A stretch of DNA of 64,000 bases, from positions 62,001 through 126,000 of the forward strand of contig JAKAOG010000003.1 in the NCBI GenBank assembly GCA_021823325.1, written 5' to 3'. Every line of letters starts with the position of its first letter. The first letter of the stretch is position 1. The notes under the pieces were generated by a model. The model was given only the letters and a program-made list of their open reading frames with translations, did not search any database and was not told where the DNA came from. Positions 16,350 to 23,154 of this stretch are shown here, piece by piece. The position numbers were made by a program, and so were the translations under genes. The DNA comes from an archaeon (lineage in GTDB: Archaea > Thermoproteota > Nitrososphaeria > Nitrososphaerales > Gagatemarchaeaceae).

Positions 16350-17738
16350 TTGGAAGTCTTCTCAGATAAGCTTAGCTTGATAAGTGAAAGGGGCCAGTAT
16401 AGGGTCGGCGCCCGCTACAGGTCAGTATGGGTAGCCTTCCAAGGTCGAGTGTTCAAGTCAGCCAAGATGGCTTATCCCACGACGGCGCTCTCGAAGCTCG
16501 TCAGGCCATATTGGGAGGTTAAGACACTCCCTAAGGGCGAGCTTGATGAAGAACGGGTCCTAATCGACCTCGAAGACATCGAAGACAGACATGGGCGAAT
16601 AAGGAAGGAAAGGTCCGTCTCTTCGATTGGGTCAGACAAAATCGTCTTCGGAGACTGCGACATCCTCTTCTCCAAGCTCCGACCATATCTTGGCAAGGTC
16701 GTCATCAACGACCCAAAGAAGGACTACATCGGAACGACTGAGCTTCTCCCCTTCAAAGTCCGCGACGGCGTCAATGTCAACTACGTGAAATATCTTATGC
16801 TTTCGGAGGACTTCCTCGGCATGGCAACGAGGATGATGTATGGCAAGGAGCATCCGAGAGTAGACGCTGGAGACCTCTTGAGCCTAATCGTCCCAAACCC
16901 TCCACCACACGTCCAAGACGATATCGTCGAGACGCTTGAGGCTCAAGTAGAGAGCAAGGTGGACCGGCTTAAGACTGGGCTTGTCCCGTTGCAAGATGCC
17001 ATAGAAGAATCGTTTGTAGATAATGGAGTAAAGGAGGCTTCGGGCGAATCTCAGTCCTTCAAGACATATTTGTCTCGCTTCAGCTCTTTCGGCAGTCAGA
17101 GGTTCGTTAGGTGCGGGGCCCGATACAGGCATTTCTGGGACGTCTCAGAAGGCAAGGTAATTGAGAACTCCTCCTTCGCGCTTGATAGGTTTGGAACGCT
17201 CGCAAACATGATAGTGCCTGAGACGCTCGCGAGAGGGGAACTGGAGTCAGAATACATCGAAGTAGACCTTCCCGACATAATCCCTCTCGAAGGTAGGTTG
17301 ACAAAGGAGGAGAGGCTGGTTAGCAGTATTGGGTCAGACAAAGTGGTCTTTGGGGACGCTGACATACTTTATTCTCAAATCGATCCCTTCTTAGGGCACG
17401 TCATCCTAAACGACCGCTCCAAGCCGTACATCGGGACGACCGAACTGATACCCCTCAAGGCAAGAGAGGGAGTCGACTTCCGATATCTCAGATACCTCCT
17501 CCTAAGTAGGGATTTCCTCGAAGTATCTCAGAACCTGATGTATGGCAAGAGGCACCCTCGCATACACTATCTCGATGTCTTGAACATGAGAGTCCCTTGC
17601 CCAGAGTTGAAGACCCAGAAGAAGGTCAGCGATGAAATATGGGGGGTCGAGGCGTCCAACATCGAGAGAAACAAGGAGATTGATTCGCTTTACTCTCAGG
17701 TCGAACCGATACTGTTGGCGAACCTGACCTCCCGATGA
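16350..17738 (+). CDS. hsdS: Restriction-modification specificity subunit with duplicated recognition domains
   Basis: This 462-residue protein is made of two similar halves (about 8-230 and 245-460), each a target-recognition domain followed by a helix. The halves share VSSIGSDKxVFGDxDILxS, xYIGTTEL and LMYGKxHPR motifs almost residue for residue. Such S subunits read a bipartite DNA site and direct the methylase. The similarity of the halves implies similar half-sites, so the target may be nearly symmetric. TTG 16350 follows the methylase TGA with one base between, so translation is coupled. Confidence 0.85.
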   Translation: MEVFSDKLSLISERGQYRVGARYRSVWVAFQGRVFKSAKMAYPTTALSKLVRPYWEVKTLPKGELDEERVLIDLEDIEDRHGRIRKERSVSSIGSDKIVFGDCDILFSKLRPYLGKVVINDPKKDYIGTTELLPFKVRDGVNVNYVKYLMLSEDFLGMATRMMYGKEHPRVDAGDLLSLIVPNPPPHVQDDIVETLEAQVESKVDRLKTGLVPLQDAIEESFVDNGVKEASGESQSFKTYLSRFSSFGSQRFVRCGARYRHFWDVSEGKVIENSSFALDRFGTLANMIVPETLARGELESEYIEVDLPDIIPLEGRLTKEERLVSSIGSDKVVFGDADILYSQIDPFLGHVILNDRSKPYIGTTELIPLKAREGVDFRYLRYLLLSRDFLEVSQNLMYGKRHPRIHYLDVLNMRVPCPELKTQKKVSDEIWGVEASNIERNKEIDSLYSQVEPILLANLTSR

Positions 17739-17902
17739 ACTGGTGCCCCGAACGCTGCCCAACCGAGTTCAGGGCCGCAAAGCCTCAGAAATGGTTGCTA
17801 TCTTATGACCCTTCGGACATCTGCCTTTCTCGACCCAACGCTTCCAATATGCCAAGTCCATCCGCAGGGATTCAGAACAAGTCAGGAGGGAGTGTGGAAT
17901 GA
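17735..17902 (+). CDS. Short ORF after the specificity gene, possibly broken
   Basis: The ATG overlaps the specificity-subunit stop (ATGA) and opens a 55-codon frame starting MNWCPERCPTEFRAAKPQKW. A +1 frame downstream (17805-17987) contains NCFPCHGHLRGEA. Together they could be one Cys-rich zinc protein split by a frameshift. No family is recognised, and the call is weak. Confidence 0.3.
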   Translation: MNWCPERCPTEFRAAKPQKWLLSYDPSDICLSRPNASNMPSPSAGIQNKSGGSVE

Positions 17903-18005
17903 TAGCCGACCAGGGCTTCCGACTGACCACTTTGACCCTGTGAACTGTTTCCCCTGCCACGGCCACCTACGCGGTGAGGCCCTTTAACGTCCCCTGAATG
18001 CCCCT

Positions 18006-18188
18006 GTGTTTAGGAGAGAGGGCGATAAGAAGCTGAGTAGTGTCGCGAGATGTGCCAAGTGCGGCTCGACAGCGTTCAAAGCTAAGGACATCGACGAGCG
18101 AACGGTCAGAGCCGCTTGTGCGAGATGTGGATGGACGCCCCCAGACGTGAAGATAGACCAGATGGGGGACAAGGAGGCCCTGAGATGA
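18006..18188 (+). CDS. Small zinc-ribbon protein
   Basis: This 60-residue protein has RCAKCGSTAFKAKDIDERTV followed by CARCGW, a compact Cys4 zinc ribbon of the kind seen in many archaeal small proteins. It starts at GTG 18006. Its TGA overlaps the ATG of the next gene (ATGA), so the pair is co-translated. Its function in the transposon is unknown. Confidence 0.65.
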   Translation: MFRREGDKKLSSVARCAKCGSTAFKAKDIDERTVRAACARCGWTPPDVKIDQMGDKEALR

Positions 18189-18481
18189 ATCTTCAAGATT
18201 GGATTACGGTCATAGGGATTCTCGGCGGGCTACTTGCTATCGCGGGGTATCTTTGGGGGGTTGGGAAGGCCGTTCGCAAATGGCTGAATCCCAAGTGGAG
18301 AGGGTTTCTCTTGTCGAGGGGAAGAGTCGAATGCCCCAAATGCAGTGAGGTCTTCGTGCCAGAATACTATAATGCAAGATACACCGGAAACAGGGTCGCA
18401 AAGTGCCCGAAGTGCGAAACCGAGACCGATGAAGGATATTGGTATGAACCCCCTCCGATGCCGGAACCTGATGAAATCTGA
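18185..18481 (+). CDS. Membrane-anchored zinc-ribbon protein
   Basis: This 98-residue protein has one N-terminal membrane helix (about 6-28), a basic stretch, and then a soluble zinc ribbon with C50-x2-C53 and C74-x2-C77. A Pro-rich acidic tail ends the chain. It is the last gene of the transposon and is coupled to the upstream zinc-ribbon gene. The topology suggests the ribbon faces the cytoplasm. No family is recognised. Confidence 0.65.
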   Translation: MNLQDWITVIGILGGLLAIAGYLWGVGKAVRKWLNPKWRGFLLSRGRVECPKCSEVFVPEYYNARYTGNRVAKCPKCETETDEGYWYEPPPMPEPDEI

Positions 18482-18484
18482 GCC

Positions 18485-18530
18485 GTGTCCCGCGAGTTAA
18501 TGGAAGGACTCGGTCAGCCCGTGTCCCGAG
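18485..18530 (-). repeat. Subterminal GGGACAC repeats at the right end
   Basis: On the minus strand, TTAACTTCTCGGGACACGGG (inside and beside the inverted repeat) and TTAACTCGCGGGACACGG recur about 36 nt apart. They match the left-end iterons in core sequence and orientation relative to the end. Confidence 0.6.
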
Positions 18531-18544
18531 AAGTTAAGAGAACC
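18522..18544 (-). repeat. Right terminal inverted repeat
   Basis: This is the perfect 23-nt reverse complement of 11920-11942. It ends in AGAGAACC on the + strand, directly before the duplicated CGTCAGAG. Confidence 0.93.
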
Positions 18545-18552
18545 CGTCAGAG
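18545..18552 (+). repeat. Right target-site duplication CGTCAGAG
   Basis: Identical to 11912-11919. It lies six nt before the mrp TATA element. Confidence 0.9.
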
Positions 18553-18557
18553 GTACA

Positions 18558-18565
18558 ATTTTAAG
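18558..18565 (+). promoter_or_regulatory. TATA box of mrp
   Basis: ATTTTAAG is centred about 29 nt before TTG 18591, predicting a leaderless start. The transposon ends 14 nt upstream. Confidence 0.55.
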
Positions 18566-18590
18566 CACCTGAGGGCGGCTCGAGCCCAGC

Positions 18591-19646
18591 TTGACGAAGA
18601 CAGAGGATGTGCTCAGGGTCCTGGCTGAAGTGAGAGACCCGGAGCTCGGCAAGGACGTGGTGTCACTCCACATGATAGACAACGTGAAGGTGGAAGGAGG
18701 GAGGGTGGAGTTCACCCTCAACTTGACGACCCCGGCGTGCCCTCTGAGGGCGAGGCTGGAGGAGGCGGCGAAGGGAGCGGTCGCGGCCCTCCCTGGGGTG
18801 ACGCACGTGGAGATGAAGACGTCGGCCAACGTCTACGCGACCAGGGACTTCGACGGCGCAGACGTGCTGAAAGGGGTGAAGAACGTGATAGCGGTGGCCA
18901 GCGGGAAGGGAGGCGTCGGGAAGTCGACGGTGGCCGTGAACCTCGCCGTGGCGCTGGCAGCGTCAGGGGCGAAGGTAGGAATCCTGGACGCCGACGTATA
19001 CGGTCCGAACATACCGCTGATGATGGGGGTGTCCGCCCCTCCGATGGTGAGGGACGACAAAGTCGTCCCTCCGGTGGCTCACGGGGTGAAGGTCGCGTCT
19101 CTGGGTTTCTTCTACAACGAAGCCACTCCCGTCATCTGGCGCGGGCCGCTCGTAGCCGGGGCCGTCCGCCAGCTGCTGACCCAGGTCGAATGGGGGGAGC
19201 TGGACTACCTGGTCTGTGATCTTCCTCCTGGTACAGGCGACGCGAGCCTCACCCTGGCCCAGACCGTCCCCCTCGGCGGCATCCTGGTGGTGACCACCCC
19301 GCAGGAGGCTGCGCTCAACATCGCGGCCAAGGCCCTAGCGATGTTCAAGCGGCTCGACGTCCCGATCATCGGGGTGGTCGAGAACATGAGCTACTTCGTC
19401 TGCCCCCACTGCGGGGAAAGGACGGCGGTCTTCTCGAGCGGGGGCGGGAGGAAGATATCAGCGGAGAGAGGAGTGGAGTTCCTGGGGGAGATACCGCTCG
19501 CCGTCGCTGTCAGGGAGCACTCTGACTCGGGGTCTCCGATAGTGTCGGCCCTCCCGGACTCGCCCGAGTCTCTGGTGTACAAGGAACTGGCGTTCAGGGT
19601 CGCGGGGATGCTCAGCATCGTCGCGTGGACCAAGATGAAGAAATGA
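18591..19646 (+). CDS. Mrp/ApbC/NBP35-family Fe-S carrier ATPase
   Basis: This 351-residue protein binds and delivers [4Fe-4S] clusters to apoproteins in the cytoplasm. It has an N-terminal MIP18 (DUF59) domain (about 1-90) and a deviant Walker A, ASGKGGVGKST (103-113). The ParA/MinD core carries GILDADVYGPN and CDLPPGTGDASLTL, and C271-x2-C274 in FVCPHCG bridges the cluster at the dimer interface. The TTG start is supported by the TATA box at 18558. A tiny basic ORF is coupled at the 3' end. The promoter region was separated from cofE by the transposon. Confidence 0.93.
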   Translation: MTKTEDVLRVLAEVRDPELGKDVVSLHMIDNVKVEGGRVEFTLNLTTPACPLRARLEEAAKGAVAALPGVTHVEMKTSANVYATRDFDGADVLKGVKNVIAVASGKGGVGKSTVAVNLAVALAASGAKVGILDADVYGPNIPLMMGVSAPPMVRDDKVVPPVAHGVKVASLGFFYNEATPVIWRGPLVAGAVRQLLTQVEWGELDYLVCDLPPGTGDASLTLAQTVPLGGILVVTTPQEAALNIAAKALAMFKRLDVPIIGVVENMSYFVCPHCGERTAVFSSGGGRKISAERGVEFLGEIPLAVAVREHSDSGSPIVSALPDSPESLVYKELAFRVAGMLSIVAWTKMKK

Positions 19647-19747
19647 GCCCGGACCAGGACAGTCTCGTTTCCGCCGCAGAGCGCAAGAAGAAGGCGAGGA
19701 AGCGCACGCGAGGGCCCTACAGGAAGTCCTGGTCGCCGAAGGGCTAG
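19643..19747 (+). CDS. 34-residue basic microprotein coupled to mrp
   Basis: The ATG overlaps the mrp stop (ATGA) and opens a 34-codon frame ending in TAG. The product is highly basic in the middle and end (ERKKKARKRTRGPYRKSW). Its 3' end overlaps the convergent RidA stop by 4 nt. The overlap with mrp and the strong composition suggest a real, possibly nucleic-acid-binding peptide. No family is known to me. Confidence 0.55.
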   Translation: MSPDQDSLVSAAERKKKARKRTRGPYRKSWSPKG

Positions 19748-20115
19748 CGGACTGCGACCGCGTCTATCTCGACCCTGGCTCCCTTCGGGAGGGCGGCGAC
19801 CTGGACGGTCGACCTCGCCGGGAACGGCTTCGAGAAGTGCTTCGCATACTCTTCGTTCATCAATGGGAACTCCCCCAGGTCGACCATGAACACGGTGGTC
19901 TTGACCACGTCCCCCAGCTTCAGACCCGACGCGGAAAGGACCCCGCTCAGGTTCGTCAGGGCCCTCCTGGTCTGGGCCACCACGCCCTCTGCGAGGTTCC
20001 CTGTCTGAGGGTCGGCGCCTATCTGTCCCGAGCAGTAGACCGACCCCGCGTCGACCCCCTGCGAGTACGGTCCGATGGGAGAGGGCGCGCCGTCTGACCT
20101 TACCTCCGACTTCAT
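19744..20115 (-). CDS. ridA: RidA/YjgF-family enamine/imine deaminase
   Basis: RidA hydrolyses reactive enamine/imine intermediates released by PLP enzymes. The 123-residue protein has the family marks SPIGPYSQGVDAG, CSGQIGADPQTG, VVKTTVFMVDLGEF and the catalytic-arginine region PFPARSTVQVAALPKGARVEIDAVA. Length is normal. The ATG at 20115 follows a minus-strand TATA element (ATTTATC near 20138-20145), so the transcript is probably leaderless. Confidence 0.92.
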   Translation of the reverse strand: MKSEVRSDGAPSPIGPYSQGVDAGSVYCSGQIGADPQTGNLAEGVVAQTRRALTNLSGVLSASGLKLGDVVKTTVFMVDLGEFPLMNEEYAKHFSKPFPARSTVQVAALPKGARVEIDAVAVR

Positions 20116-20160
20116 GACGCCTGTCCTTCCCCTGCATGATAAATCGGTTGCGCGCCGGGG

Positions 20161-20553
20161 TCAGGCGAGCGCCTTGCGCAGCGAGGCGTATATCTCGCCC
20201 TCGTCAGAGTACTCCACGGTTATCTTGCGGCCCATGTTCATGAGCATCGTCGAGGTCGCGTTCCCCCGCTTGACGACGATGACGACCTTCTTCTTCGCCT
20301 TGTAGGCTGCCATCAGCTCCATCCCGACCCCGATGCTAGGCTCGGTGACGTCGGCGACGATGGCGTCCGAGCTTTCGACCGCTTCGGTGTCGCGCTTGAA
20401 CACGTCAACCGCGCCCGGGCCCCTCTTTTCGATGGGGCCTAGGACCCATGGAGAGCTGATGGCGTGCCCTGAGTCGGTGATCGCCTTCGCCATGACCTGC
20501 GCCCTGGCGAGCGCCCTGTTGGCTATCATCGGGACCGAAAGGTAGACGTTCAA
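20161..20553 (-). CDS. Nucleoside 2-deoxyribosyltransferase-like protein
   Basis: The 130-residue protein begins LNVYLSVPMIANRALARAQ and has the family's active-site segment DAIVADVTEPSIGVGMELMAAYKAKKKV. Relatives cleave or transfer the N-glycosidic bond of deoxynucleosides or deoxynucleotides (Ndt, DNPH1). TTG 20553 is chosen because a minus-strand TATA element (20578-20585) is centred 28 nt upstream and homology starts there. The longer frame to 20730 overlaps another gene. Whether it acts on nucleosides or monophosphates cannot be told. Confidence 0.78.
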   Translation of the reverse strand: MNVYLSVPMIANRALARAQVMAKAITDSGHAISSPWVLGPIEKRGPGAVDVFKRDTEAVESSDAIVADVTEPSIGVGMELMAAYKAKKKVVIVVKRGNATSTMLMNMGRKITVEYSDEGEIYASLRKALA

Positions 20554-20585
20554 ACCGCAGCGTGTTCCGCTGGTGGAGTTTATCC

Positions 20586-20765
20586 CTATCTTACGAGAGG
20601 AATTTTCTCTGGGAGCTTCGCCTTGACGTGGCTGCACTTCGCCGGTGCGTGGGCGTAGCAGTAGGCGTTGTTGCAGACGTGGCACGCGTAGTAGTAACCC
20701 ACTCCCAGTTTTCGGCCGCAGACCCCGCATTTCGGCGCCGCCGTCTGCTCAGTGCTGACGTACAT
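20586..20765 (-). CDS. Small Cys/His-rich zinc-finger protein
   Basis: This 59-residue protein is rich in zinc ligands: KCGVCGRKLG, then ACHVCNNAYCYAHAPAKCSH, enough for two interleaved zinc sites of the treble-clef or AN1/B-box kind. ATG 20765 has a GGAG ribosome-binding site 8 nt upstream, and a minus-strand TATA-like CTTATTAAC lies near 20800-20808. It lies just upstream of the deoxyribosyltransferase-like gene. The function is unknown. Confidence 0.65.
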   Translation of the reverse strand: MYVSTEQTAAPKCGVCGRKLGVGYYYACHVCNNAYCYAHAPAKCSHVKAKLPEKIPLVR

Positions 20766-20892
20766 GCACCTGTCTCCTCGGAATCATGGAGACCCGGTTG
20801 TTAATAAGGGACTTTGCTATTTTTACATGAAATATAGCGAGGCATGCGCGAAACTGTTATTCACGACTAACCGTCAATAAAGTGAACGGAGT

Positions 20893-21375
20893 TTAGCGCT
20901 TGTACCCCAGCTTCCTGAGGAACTCGCGCCTTTCGGCAGCGTCAGCCTCTGACTCTTCGCCCTTCGTGTACCCGCCGTCGACGACCCCGAGCACCCCTCT
21001 CCCCTTTCCTGTGTCGGCGACGACGACAGAAACGGGGTTAGCGGTCGCGCAGAATATCTGGGCGACTTCCTCGACGAGCTTCAGCCTGTTGAGGACGTTG
21101 ATCGGGTAAGCCCCGCCGAGGACCGCGACGAAGACGTGCCCGCATCCCAGTGACGACGCGAACCCGACAGCGAGTTCCCTGCACCTCTTGTCGGTCCCGT
21201 CGGCGCGGATGAGCGACTTGCCGGAGGCCTCGCAGAACGCGACCCCGAACTTGATCCCCGGCATCGACGTCGCGAGCGCTTCGTAGATGTCCTCCACGGA
21301 TTTTATGAAATGCGACTGGCCGAGGATGAGCTGGTAGCCATCCGGGGGAGCGAGCCCGACTTCCACGACCTCCAT
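20893..21375 (-). CDS. Adenosine-specific kinase family (DUF355/COG1839) protein
   Basis: This 160-residue protein of the archaeal adenosine-binding family shows conserved stretches YQLILGQSHFIKSVEDIYEA, VAFCEASGKSLIRADGTD, VAVLGGAYPINVLNRLKLV and ATANPVSVVVADTGKGRGV-LGVVDG. Structural work on a relative showed adenosine binding; the physiological reaction is unsettled. Length is normal for the family. The gene is monocistronic and divergent from the pilus operon. Confidence 0.85.
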   Translation of the reverse strand: MEVVEVGLAPPDGYQLILGQSHFIKSVEDIYEALATSMPGIKFGVAFCEASGKSLIRADGTDKRCRELAVGFASSLGCGHVFVAVLGGAYPINVLNRLKLVEEVAQIFCATANPVSVVVADTGKGRGVLGVVDGGYTKGEESEADAAERREFLRKLGYKR

Positions 21376-21450
21376 TGCGCCCCCTGACCACGGGGTCGCC
21401 TAATTCCTTTGCCCCGCCCCGTCCCCGGGGGGTCTGACAGGAGCATGGCA

Positions 21451-21459
21451 CGTTAAAAC
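21451..21459 (+). promoter_or_regulatory. TATA box of the pilus ATPase gene
   Basis: CGTTAAAAC is centred 26 nt before ATG 21481. The message is probably leaderless. Confidence 0.55.
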
Positions 21460-21480
21460 GGCGCACGGGGTCGGAAGCCG

Positions 21481-23154
21481 ATGTCCAAAGTCAGGCAGCT
21501 CTTCGGAAGGCGCGATGGAAGCGGCAGGGCTAGGGAGGCAGGGACCCCGGGCGTGGAGGCGCCCGAGGAGATCAGGGGGGTGCTCGACACGTACCGGGTC
21601 CCCGCTGACGGGAAGCCAGGGGCTTCGGCAGAGGTCTTCGTGGTGGACGATGACGGCACAGGAAGATACCTTGTCAGGCTCCCGAAGCTCGCGCCTGAGG
21701 AAGAACGCGCCCTCGAAGTGCTAAGGGTGAATCTCCTGGACTCCATCCCGGCGGAAGCCAGAGGAGACCCGCGCGAAGTGGTGGCCGACTACATCTGGAA
21801 GACGTCAGAAGCCGCTGGGTTCTCGGAGGTCGCCCAAGACTCTCACGACAGGCTCCTCTACTTCCTGATGCGGGACTTCGCCGGGTTCTGGGAGGTGGAT
21901 CCCTTGATGAACGACGACAATCTCGAAGAGATATCGGTCTGCAGATACGACAAGCCGGTAAGGGTCCTTCACAGGAACTTCACCGAATACATGTTCATCG
22001 AGACAGACGTCGTCTACCCGTCTGAGGAAAGGCTGCAGGCGTTCGTCAGGAGGCTCGCTCAGCTTGGCGGGACTAGCGTTTCGCTTGCCCAGCCTTCTCT
22101 CGAAGTCACGCTCCACGGCCGGTCAGACAGGAGGGTCACCGCGACCCTCGGAGACGAGATCTCGAGGCCGGGGAGCAGCTATTCGATCAGAAAGCAAAGG
22201 GAGGCGCCCATAACGCTGGCGCAGCTCGCATCCCCTGAGCGCGCCAGGTGGCCCGCGATTCTCGGACAGACCGCCGCGGACCCGTCGGTCACGTACGACG
22301 AGGTCCACTCGCACAAGACCCTCTCCATTCTCATGGCCGCATACTTCTGGCTCCTGCTGGAAAGGACGAGCAATGTGATCGTCGCCGGAGAGACGAACTC
22401 AGGCAAGACCACCCTGATGAACGCCATACTCGCTCTCTCCAACCCGAAGTACAAGATAGTGACGGCCGAGGACGTCCTCGAGATCAGTCTCCCCGAGCAC
22501 CTGCACTGGGAGAGGCTGAAGACGAGGTCCTACAGGGCGGGGCTGTCTCCCACTTCGGGGAGATACGAATACGGACTCCCCGAGCTTCTGAAGCTCGCGC
22601 TAAGGCTGTCTCCGACGATCCTCAGCCTCGGAGAGATGAGAGGAGAGGAGTCGGAGACGGTGGCCGCCGCGATAACGCTCGGTTTCTCCACGATGGCCAC
22701 GGTCCACGCAGAGGGCGCGGAGAGGTGCATACAGCGCCTGACCACCCCGCCGATGCGTTTCTCGGAGGGGCACGTGCGGGACCTTTCTTCCATCGCGACC
22801 ATGAGGAAGGTGGTCCTCTCTGACGGGAGGGTGGTGAGGAGGGTGGTGAGCGTCGACGAGGTCAAACCGACGGGGAGCTACGGGCATGAAGTGGTGAACG
22901 TGTTCCGATACGACCCGGCGACAGACTCGTTCTCCCCCACGACCCCGGCCGAGGTCCTCGACAGGTCGTTCAGGCTCAACGAGATCGCCGACAGCTTCGG
23001 ATGGACCCCGGCGGCCGTCCAGGGGAGCCTCGCGGTGAGAGCGGCGATGATCTCGGGGCTTATCGCGGGGGGCGAGCTCGACCCGAGGGCACTCTCCAAG
23101 ATGGTGAAAGACCACGCGGTCGACGAGTCAAAGCGCGGTGCCGGCAAGGGTTGA
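21481..23154 (+). CDS. Type IV pilus/type II secretion-like ATPase (VirB11/GspE/ArlI family)
   Basis: This 557-residue cytoplasmic ATPase energises assembly of archaeal type IV-like pili. It has an N-terminal low-complexity leader, an N-domain (about 60-230), Walker A GETNSGKTT (303-311), the Asp-box region KYKIVTAEDVLEISLPEH, Walker B-like LRLSPTILSLGEMRGEES, and a His-box around STMATVHAEGA. The C-terminal 110 residues include a winged-helix-like extension. It is the first gene of a locus with a membrane platform and four pilin-like genes. Confidence 0.9.
   Translation: MSKVRQLFGRRDGSGRAREAGTPGVEAPEEIRGVLDTYRVPADGKPGASAEVFVVDDDGTGRYLVRLPKLAPEEERALEVLRVNLLDSIPAEARGDPREVVADYIWKTSEAAGFSEVAQDSHDRLLYFLMRDFAGFWEVDPLMNDDNLEEISVCRYDKPVRVLHRNFTEYMFIETDVVYPSEERLQAFVRRLAQLGGTSVSLAQPSLEVTLHGRSDRRVTATLGDEISRPGSSYSIRKQREAPITLAQLASPERARWPAILGQTAADPSVTYDEVHSHKTLSILMAAYFWLLLERTSNVIVAGETNSGKTTLMNAILALSNPKYKIVTAEDVLEISLPEHLHWERLKTRSYRAGLSPTSGRYEYGLPELLKLALRLSPTILSLGEMRGEESETVAAAITLGFSTMATVHAEGAERCIQRLTTPPMRFSEGHVRDLSSIATMRKVVLSDGRVVRRVVSVDEVKPTGSYGHEVVNVFRYDPATDSFSPTTPAEVLDRSFRLNEIADSFGWTPAAVQGSLAVRAAMISGLIAGGELDPRALSKMVKDHAVDESKRGAGKG

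Larger units (their letters stand above)
11920..18544. mobile_element. 6,625-bp IS6-like transposon carrying a restriction-modification module
   Basis: The segment is bounded by perfect 23-bp inverted repeats (11920-11942 and 18522-18544) and an exact 8-bp direct repeat outside them. Inside are a transposase broken by two frameshifts, small zinc-ribbon genes, an AbrB-like regulator, a ribbon-helix-helix-like gene, a nuclease-methylase, a specificity subunit and two more zinc-ribbon genes. The end sequence GGTTCT and the 8-bp duplication fit the IS6 family, as does the transposase. No second internal copy of the inverted repeat is seen, so this looks like one IS with passenger genes rather than two flanking ISs. 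Removing element and one duplication restores a plausible cofE-mrp intergenic region. Confidence 0.88.

Noticed and set aside
17769..17966. 65-codon minus-strand frame after the specificity gene
   Set aside because: It is opposite the operon strand, without promoter or recognisable family.
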